64,000 nt of DNA from Amycolatopsis oliviviridis. Its GTDB lineage: Bacteria; Actinomycetota; Actinomycetes; Mycobacteriales; Pseudonocardiaceae. The translations under genes were made by a program, and so were the position numbers. The notes under the pieces were generated by a model. That model searched no databases. It was given only the letters and a program-made list of their open reading frames with translations, and had not been told where the DNA came from. How positions within the stretch are numbered: position 1 is the stretch's first letter; each line of letters begins with the position of its first letter. The stretch spans positions 303,702-367,701 of the forward strand of contig NZ_BNAY01000006.1 of assembly GCF_014654365.1 (NCBI RefSeq). Reading direction: 5' to 3'. Positions 59,891-64,000 of this stretch are shown piece after piece.

Positions 59891-60196
59891 CTAACTCAAA
59901 CGATTCCGGCGCAAGAAGCCTGGTAGACCGCGTTTTCGCGGTTTCGCGCCCGCTTCGATCGCCTCGGCGAGGACGGTCGCCGCGCCCCGGATGTCGACCA
60001 GGCGGTCCAGCTCGTCCAGGTCGATGTCGATGCCGAACTCCACCTCGACCGTCGCCAGGAGCCGGACCCGGCGCCGGGAGTCGACGCCCATCTCGGCGAA
60101 GGGCGTGTTCTCGTCGATGGTGTCCGGATCGACGTCGAAGGTCTCGCAGACGAGGGCTTTGATCTCGTCGACGTACTCGCTCCCGTCAGCTGCCAT
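59891..60196 (-). CDS. Acyl carrier protein
   Basis: A 101-residue carrier protein. The phosphopantetheine site is FAEMGVDSRRRVRLLATVEV, where the usual DSL is DSR, with the Ser kept. Helix 3-4 motifs are EFGIDIDLDELDRLVDIRGA and a basic C-terminal extension follows (KPRKRGLPGFLRRNR). ATG 60196 overlaps the end of the acyl-AMP ligase gene, so it should receive the acyl chain activated by that enzyme. The unusual basic residues after the Ser may tune the partner interface. Confidence 0.9.
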   Translation of the reverse strand: MAADGSEYVDEIKALVCETFDVDPDTIDENTPFAEMGVDSRRRVRLLATVEVEFGIDIDLDELDRLVDIRGAATVLAEAIEAGAKPRKRGLPGFLRRNRLS

Positions 60197-61898
60197 GGGG
60201 GGATTCTGTCCCATCCGCCGTCCAATACCGCGTTCTGGCCGCGGAACGCGCGACCTTTCCGCTGGAGGTCCGCGGGAGCCCGCCGGGTTTCACCAGAAAG
60301 AAGGCACGGAGGCGCACGTCGTGCCGCTCGGCGACGGCGCGGGTGGCGGCCCGCGCGATCTCGGCTTCGTCGAAGTCAGGGGCCTTCCGGGCGCGCTCGG
60401 CGACCACGACGACGCCCTCCCCTTCGTCACCGTCGACCGCGAAGGCGGCGACCCGCTCGGGCCCGAGGAGAGAGTGGGCGGCGGCGACCGTCTCTTCGAT
60501 GTCGTGGGGGCTGTGGTTGCGGCCGTCGATGATGATCAGGTCCTTGAGGCGCCCAGTCACGGAGAGCCTGCCGTTCCGGATCGTGCCCAGGTCCCCGGTG
60601 CGGAGCCAGCCGCCTTCGCCGTCGAGTTCGGCGTCGAACACCTCGGCGGTCAGCTCCGGACGCCGCCAGTACCCGGCCGCCACGTTGGGCCCCTTGACCC
60701 AGATCTCCCCCGCGTCGACTTTAGCGGGCAAACCGTGATCCGGCGCCGGAGCGACTTTAGCGGGCAAACCGTGATCCGGCGCCGGGACGACGCGGACCCG
60801 CTGCCCCCGGGGCCAGCCGATCTCGACGACCTCGCGGCCGTCCACTTCGGTCACCACCGGGCCGCCGGAATCGCCGCTGGCGACGTAGACCGTCGCCTCG
60901 GCCAGACCGTAGGACGGCCGGAACGCGCCCCTCGGAAAGCCGTGGGGTTCGTACGCGGCGAGGAACTCCCGGACGGTCGCCGCCCGCACCGGCTCACTGC
61001 CGCTGAGCGCGATCGACACTGTCGAGAGGTCGTACTCGGCGCGCTTCGCCTCGGGCACGGCCTCGGTCACCAGGTCGTACGCGAAGTTCGGGGCGGCGGT
61101 GAGCGTGTTCGGATACGCCGACATCAGCAGCAGCCAGCGCTCCGGGCGCCGGATGAACTCCAGCGGCGCGATGAACACCGTCCGGCCGCCGGAGTGCATC
61201 GTCCCCGCGACCAGTTGCGCCAGCCCCATGTCGTGGAAGAACGGGATCCAGCCGACGCACGTGGTGTGCGCGCCGACGTCGTAGGCGTCGCAGATCTGCC
61301 AGCACGCGGCCGACAGCGCCCGATGCGTGATGATGACGCCGGCGGGCGATCGCGTCGTGCCGGAGGTGTACTGCAGGTAGGCGGGGTCTTCGGGCGAGAC
61401 CGGCGAGGGCAGTGAGCGGTCCGCCGGGTCCAGCGGCAAGGTGTCGACGGCGACGATCTCGCGGGGAGCAGGAACCGGCTCGGCCTCGGCGAACTCCGTC
61501 AGCCGCTCGACCAGGGCCGCCGACGTCAGCCAGATGTCGGCGTCGCAGTCGTTGAGGACCCCGACCAGCCGCTCTCGGTGAGCACGGACGTCCGGAGCGG
61601 ACAGTGGCACCGCGACAGCCCCGGCGTACAGCGCGCCGAAGAACGCGACGACGTACGAGAGGTCCTGTCGCGCCGTGATCGCGACGCGGTCTCCCGGCTG
61701 GATCACCTCGCGCAGCTTCGCCGCGACGGCACGGACGTGGACGAGAAGCTCGGCCCAGGTCAGCGTGTCCTCGACGGGTTCGTGCCGGTTCGAGCAATCG
61801 AGGTGCGTGTACGCCGGGCGATCGACGTCGGCGCGTTCGAGCAGACGGTGCACGAGCGGGGTCCGCAGCACTTCGTCGGGCACTTCTTTTGTGGACAC
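60186..61898 (-). CDS. Fatty acyl-AMP ligase (FAAL) with in-frame tandem repeat
   Basis: A 570-residue AMP-forming ligase of the FadD32-like FAAL group: YLQYTSGTTRSPAGVIITHR for ATP binding, GWIPFFHDMGLAQLVAGTMH (typical FAAL active-site loop), PSYGLAEATVYVASG, WLRTGDLG and GRLKDLIIIDGRNHSPHDIE. It should load a fatty acyl-AMP onto the neighbouring carrier protein. Residues about 374-395 contain a duplicated 12-residue segment (APAPDHGLPAKV, twice) encoded by two modular repeats 36 bp apart, in the hinge-near strand before GEIWVKGPN. The GTG at 61898 follows GGAGG. Confidence 0.93.
   Translation of the reverse strand: MSTKEVPDEVLRTPLVHRLLERADVDRPAYTHLDCSNRHEPVEDTLTWAELLVHVRAVAAKLREVIQPGDRVAITARQDLSYVVAFFGALYAGAVAVPLSAPDVRAHRERLVGVLNDCDADIWLTSAALVERLTEFAEAEPVPAPREIVAVDTLPLDPADRSLPSPVSPEDPAYLQYTSGTTRSPAGVIITHRALSAACWQICDAYDVGAHTTCVGWIPFFHDMGLAQLVAGTMHSGGRTVFIAPLEFIRRPERWLLLMSAYPNTLTAAPNFAYDLVTEAVPEAKRAEYDLSTVSIALSGSEPVRAATVREFLAAYEPHGFPRGAFRPSYGLAEATVYVASGDSGGPVVTEVDGREVVEIGWPRGQRVRVVPAPDHGLPAKVAPAPDHGLPAKVDAGEIWVKGPNVAAGYWRRPELTAEVFDAELDGEGGWLRTGDLGTIRNGRLSVTGRLKDLIIIDGRNHSPHDIEETVAAAHSLLGPERVAAFAVDGDEGEGVVVVAERARKAPDFDEAEIARAATRAVAERHDVRLRAFFLVKPGGLPRTSSGKVARSAARTRYWTADGTESPHGS
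60713..60778. repeat. Two modular repeats inside the FAAL gene
   Basis: Cores TTAG at 60721 and 60757, a 36-bp tandem: each copy is GACTTTAG, CGGG, then CAAACCGTGATCC. The right arm CAAAC is a variant of CTAAC that removes a stop codon from the coding strand. Confidence 0.9.
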
Positions 61899-61937
61899 GG
61901 GCACATCCTCCGGCCGCGGCATGGGCATCATACGAGC

Positions 61938-62870
61938 GTGGACGACTTCTTCGTGCTGGACGACCCGGCGGACCGCGTCAAGGCCCTGCGCGACCGCGAG
62001 CTCAGCTCGAACCCGGGTGGTGCCGCCGCCGAGACCCCGAACCTCCTGCTGATGGACGGCGCGGACCACCGGCGGCTGCGCGCGGTCGTCAAGGAGGTCA
62101 TCGCCCTGGTGGAGCCCCTGCCGGACGCCGTGCTCGCCGACCTGCGCGTCACGATTAGGGGGCTAAAGTCGCGTGCGCGGTTCGACCTGGTGGCCGATTT
62201 CGCCAGGCCGGCGGCGGCCAGGGTGACGGAGGCGGTGCTCGGCACGGTCGAGCCCCTCGGCGAGAAGCTGCTGACGAACCTCACGGAGACCGCCGCGAAC
62301 CTGGACGTCTGGTCGGGCGGTCCGGGCGGCGCCGACACCGCCGCGATCCGGGTCGCGATGTTCTTCCTCAAGGCGAAGGCCGTCGAAGGCGGCGGGCTGG
62401 CACTGCTCCGCGAAGCGCACGAAGCGGGCCGCATCACCGAAGACGAGCTCATGATCACGCCGGTGATGCTCGCCCACGCGGCGTACGAGAACTCCATGAA
62501 CTTCCTCGCCCTCGCAGGTCTCGAACTCCTACGCCGTCCAGACGTCCTCGACGACGTACGCGGCCTGATCCACGAAGTCGCCCCGACCCGCTTCGCCGCA
62601 CGCCGCGTGATCGCGCCGTTCTCCTTGGCGGGCAAGGACTTCGCGACCGGGGACAAACTGGCCATCCCGCTGGGCCCCGGCGCCGAACTCGCGTTCGGCC
62701 TCGGGCGGCACACCTGTCCCGGCTCGCGGGTCGCGGTCACCGAAGGCGAAGTGGCGCTTCGCGCGCTCGCCGAGATCCTGACTCCCGACCACGTCGCCGA
62801 AGACGTGCGGTACAAGACGCACGCCGTCTTCCACGGCGTCGAACGGGCCATCGTGGCGCTGCGGACCTGA
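61938..62870 (+). CDS. Short cytochrome P450-like protein with in-frame modular repeat
   Basis: A 310-residue P450 relative. The heme-thiolate motif is FGLGRHTCPGSRVAV, with HAAYENSMNFLALAG in the I-helix position and GKDFATGDKLAIPLGPG before the heme loop. It is about 90 residues shorter than typical bacterial P450s at the N-terminus, and the K-helix ExxR motif is not evident (HEVAPTRFAARR instead), so catalysis is doubtful. Residues about 71-79 (VTIRGLKSR) are encoded by a modular repeat in frame. The GTG at 61938 is divergent from the FAAL gene with 39 bases between. Oxidation of a carrier-bound acyl chain is a conceivable role. Confidence 0.8.
   Translation: MDDFFVLDDPADRVKALRDRELSSNPGGAAAETPNLLLMDGADHRRLRAVVKEVIALVEPLPDAVLADLRVTIRGLKSRARFDLVADFARPAAARVTEAVLGTVEPLGEKLLTNLTETAANLDVWSGGPGGADTAAIRVAMFFLKAKAVEGGGLALLREAHEAGRITEDELMITPVMLAHAAYENSMNFLALAGLELLRRPDVLDDVRGLIHEVAPTRFAARRVIAPFSLAGKDFATGDKLAIPLGPGAELAFGLGRHTCPGSRVAVTEGEVALRALAEILTPDHVAEDVRYKTHAVFHGVERAIVALRT
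62146..62175. repeat. Modular repeat copy inside the P450-like gene
   Basis: CGTCACGATTAG, GGGG, CTAAAGTCGCG, read in frame as RVTIRGLKSR. TTAG core at 62155-62158; neither TAG nor TAA falls in the coding frame. Confidence 0.9.
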
Positions 62871-62874
62871 CCGC

Positions 62875-63357
62875 TCAGGTCGCCAGCCAGTCGGTGTTCG
62901 CGAAATCGTCGTCGCCCCGGGCGGCCGCGCGACGATGCCGCCCTGTGGGACGTTCCTCCGGAACCGGCGCCGGAGGCGGCGGGGGTGGCGGGGGCTGCGA
63001 CGGCACGGCCGGAGCAGGCGGACGGAACGAGACCGGCGGCTCCTCCGCCGTGCGGTACCCGGCGCGGCGCTCGTTCTCGGTCTCGTCCTCCTCGAACCCG
63101 AAGTCGCCGTCGTCCTCGACCTTGTCGGCAAGGGTCGACTCGGTCGCCCAGCCGCCCGCGGCCTCCGCCCGCCGTTTCTGCTCCATCCGCGCGGTCAGCG
63201 CCGCGCTCGTCTCCTGCTTGAGCTTGTCGCCCGCGGCCTGGGTCTCCTCGATCGCCTTGGCCGCCCGGTTGTCGACCAGGTACATCCGGTCGCCGTTCTC
63301 GCGCTCCAGCCCGGCCAGCTTGTGCCGGAGTCTGGCGAGATCCTCCTCAGGATTCAC
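62875..63357 (-). CDS. Type VII module small protein B (paralogue of the 56468 gene)
   Basis: A 160-residue protein. A coiled-coil N-terminus (LARLRHKLAGLEREN, then KAIEETQAAGDKLKQETSAA) is followed by EAAGGWATESTLADKVEDDG, an acidic patch and a Pro-rich linker (about 105-135). It ends with GRHRRAAARGDDDFANTDWL. This repeats the layout and end motif (DDDF, two residues, then W) of the gene at 56468. GTG 63357 follows GGGAGGGG. It converges on the P450-like gene with four bases between stops and lies just downstream of a large Gly-rich gene, duplicating the first module. Confidence 0.78.
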   Translation of the reverse strand: MNPEEDLARLRHKLAGLERENGDRMYLVDNRAAKAIEETQAAGDKLKQETSAALTARMEQKRRAEAAGGWATESTLADKVEDDGDFGFEEDETENERRAGYRTAEEPPVSFRPPAPAVPSQPPPPPPPPAPVPEERPTGRHRRAAARGDDDFANTDWLAT

Positions 63358-63376
63358 TGATCCCCTCCCGTGACCG

Positions 63377-64000
63377 CTAACGGAAGCCGATGACGCCGTC
63401 GTCGTCGAGCGAGCCGCTGATCCGGCTGCCCGTCGTCGTCGCGGTGTCGAAAAGGCCGCCGTCGACCCGGTATCCGCTGGACGTGCGCTGCTGGTCTTCC
63501 CCGGACCCCTGCCCGCCGGCCGCACCGCCGCCCATCATGCCCATACCGCCCATCATTCCCGCTCCGGCCCCGGCCGGGTCCTGGGCGCCCCCTCCGGGAG
63601 CGGCACCGAGCCCGGACGGCGCCGAGGGAGCGGCCGCGCCGCCACCGGCCCCGGCGGGATCCGACGTGTCACCGAGACCGTTGTCCCCGCCGTCGAGCGG
63701 GTTGCCCAGTGACTGGGCCGTCGTCGCTTCGGAAGGACCGTCGGCCGACGCCGCCACCGGTTCGACCGGGTGTACGGGTGCCGAAGCGGGTGCTCCACCA
63801 CCGGTGCCACCGGACGTCGTTTCGTGCGGACCGGCGGCCTGTTCGGCGTGCTGGCGCGCGACGTCTTCGACCGGCCGGGCCGCGACGTTTTCCGCGGCAT
63901 GCCGTGGTGCCGCCTGCGGCGTGGACTCCGGGCTCGCGTGACGGCCGCCCGCGGGCTGCGCCTCCTCACCCAGCGTGTACTTCGACGGATGCCCAGACCC
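63377..64000 (-). CDS. Large Gly/Ala-rich type VII-associated protein, C-terminal part (5' end outside window)
   Basis: The frame is open to the window edge, giving 207 visible residues. It is Ala/Gly/Pro/His-rich and low-complexity (GGTGGGAPASAPVHPVEPVA), ending with a Met/Gly stretch (GAGAGMMGGMGMMGGGAAGG) and the terminal domain YRVDGGLFDT, RISGSLDDDGVIGF. The last 45 residues closely parallel the end of the 800-residue protein at 57039 (YRVEGGIFE, RISGSLDDEGGD). It is therefore the paralogous partner of the second module, upstream of small protein B. Confidence 0.8.
   Translation of the reverse strand, partial: GSGHPSKYTLGEEAQPAGGRHASPESTPQAAPRHAAENVAARPVEDVARQHAEQAAGPHETTSGGTGGGAPASAPVHPVEPVAASADGPSEATTAQSLGNPLDGGDNGLGDTSDPAGAGGGAAAPSAPSGLGAAPGGGAQDPAGAGAGMMGGMGMMGGGAAGGQGSGEDQQRTSSGYRVDGGLFDTATTTGSRISGSLDDDGVIGFR

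Overview
The window is a high-GC actinobacterial chromosome segment. Gene content and order point to Pseudonocardiaceae, most likely Amycolatopsis or a close relative (inference). A syntenic core resembles the Mycobacterium tuberculosis choD-guaB3-guaB2-rsdA-sigD-whiB3-groEL1-groES-tsaD-rimI-tsaB-tsaE-alr-nnr-glmS block (recalled gene order, not searched). A BldM-like regulator sits beside sigD, as in Streptomyces.

Layout. 0-9 kb: an active Ser/Thr kinase (partial), a catalytically dead membrane kinase, an alpha/beta hydrolase, a LysR/EamA divergent pair and a PspC-type envelope-stress two-component system. 9-23 kb: guaA, guaB3 and guaB for GMP synthesis, interspersed with dehydrogenases, a Tat-exported berberine-bridge-type oxidase, two DinB proteins, a mycothiol-dependent-type enzyme, a cholesterol-oxidase-like GMC enzyme and a truncated flavodoxin-family pseudogene. 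23-31 kb: regulators (rsdA, sigD, a bldM-like gene broken by an in-frame TAG, an Rv3415c-like gene, a MerR/B12-domain regulator, whiB3/whiD) followed by CIRCE-controlled groES-groEL1. 31-39 kb: a decayed ubiA of proteobacterial type, a HAD phosphatase, a secreted amidase, and an exosortase locus with a glycosyltransferase, a probable substrate, a 59-residue LAATG microprotein and UDP-GlcNAc 2-epimerase. 39-48 kb: the tRNA t6A genes tsaD-rimI-tsaB, split from tsaE-hydrolase-alr by a malonyl-CoA synthetase/carboxyltransferase cassette. 48-56 kb: msiK, xylB, a DeoR regulator, nnr and glmS. 56-64 kb: two paralogous type VII secretion-like modules flanking a fatty acyl-AMP ligase, an acyl carrier protein and a short P450-like gene.

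The most striking feature is a family of about 47 short modular repeats scattered through the window. Each has two 12-13 nt arms of a few interchangeable types (ending TTTAG, ATTAG, GTTAG or TTTCG) facing a 4-nt centre (CCCG, CGGG, GGGG or CCCC). They form arrays with core spacings near 36-38, 45-46, 55-57 or 67-69 bp, including an array with an exact 56-bp period. Some act as extended terminator hairpins. Several supply stop codons and C-terminal tails to genes, and copies lie in frame inside alr, the acyl-AMP ligase gene and the P450-like gene. I do not recognise this family.

No rRNA, tRNA, insertion sequence, prophage or genuine CRISPR-Cas locus was seen. Functions are assigned from motifs and remembered families; no database search was run.
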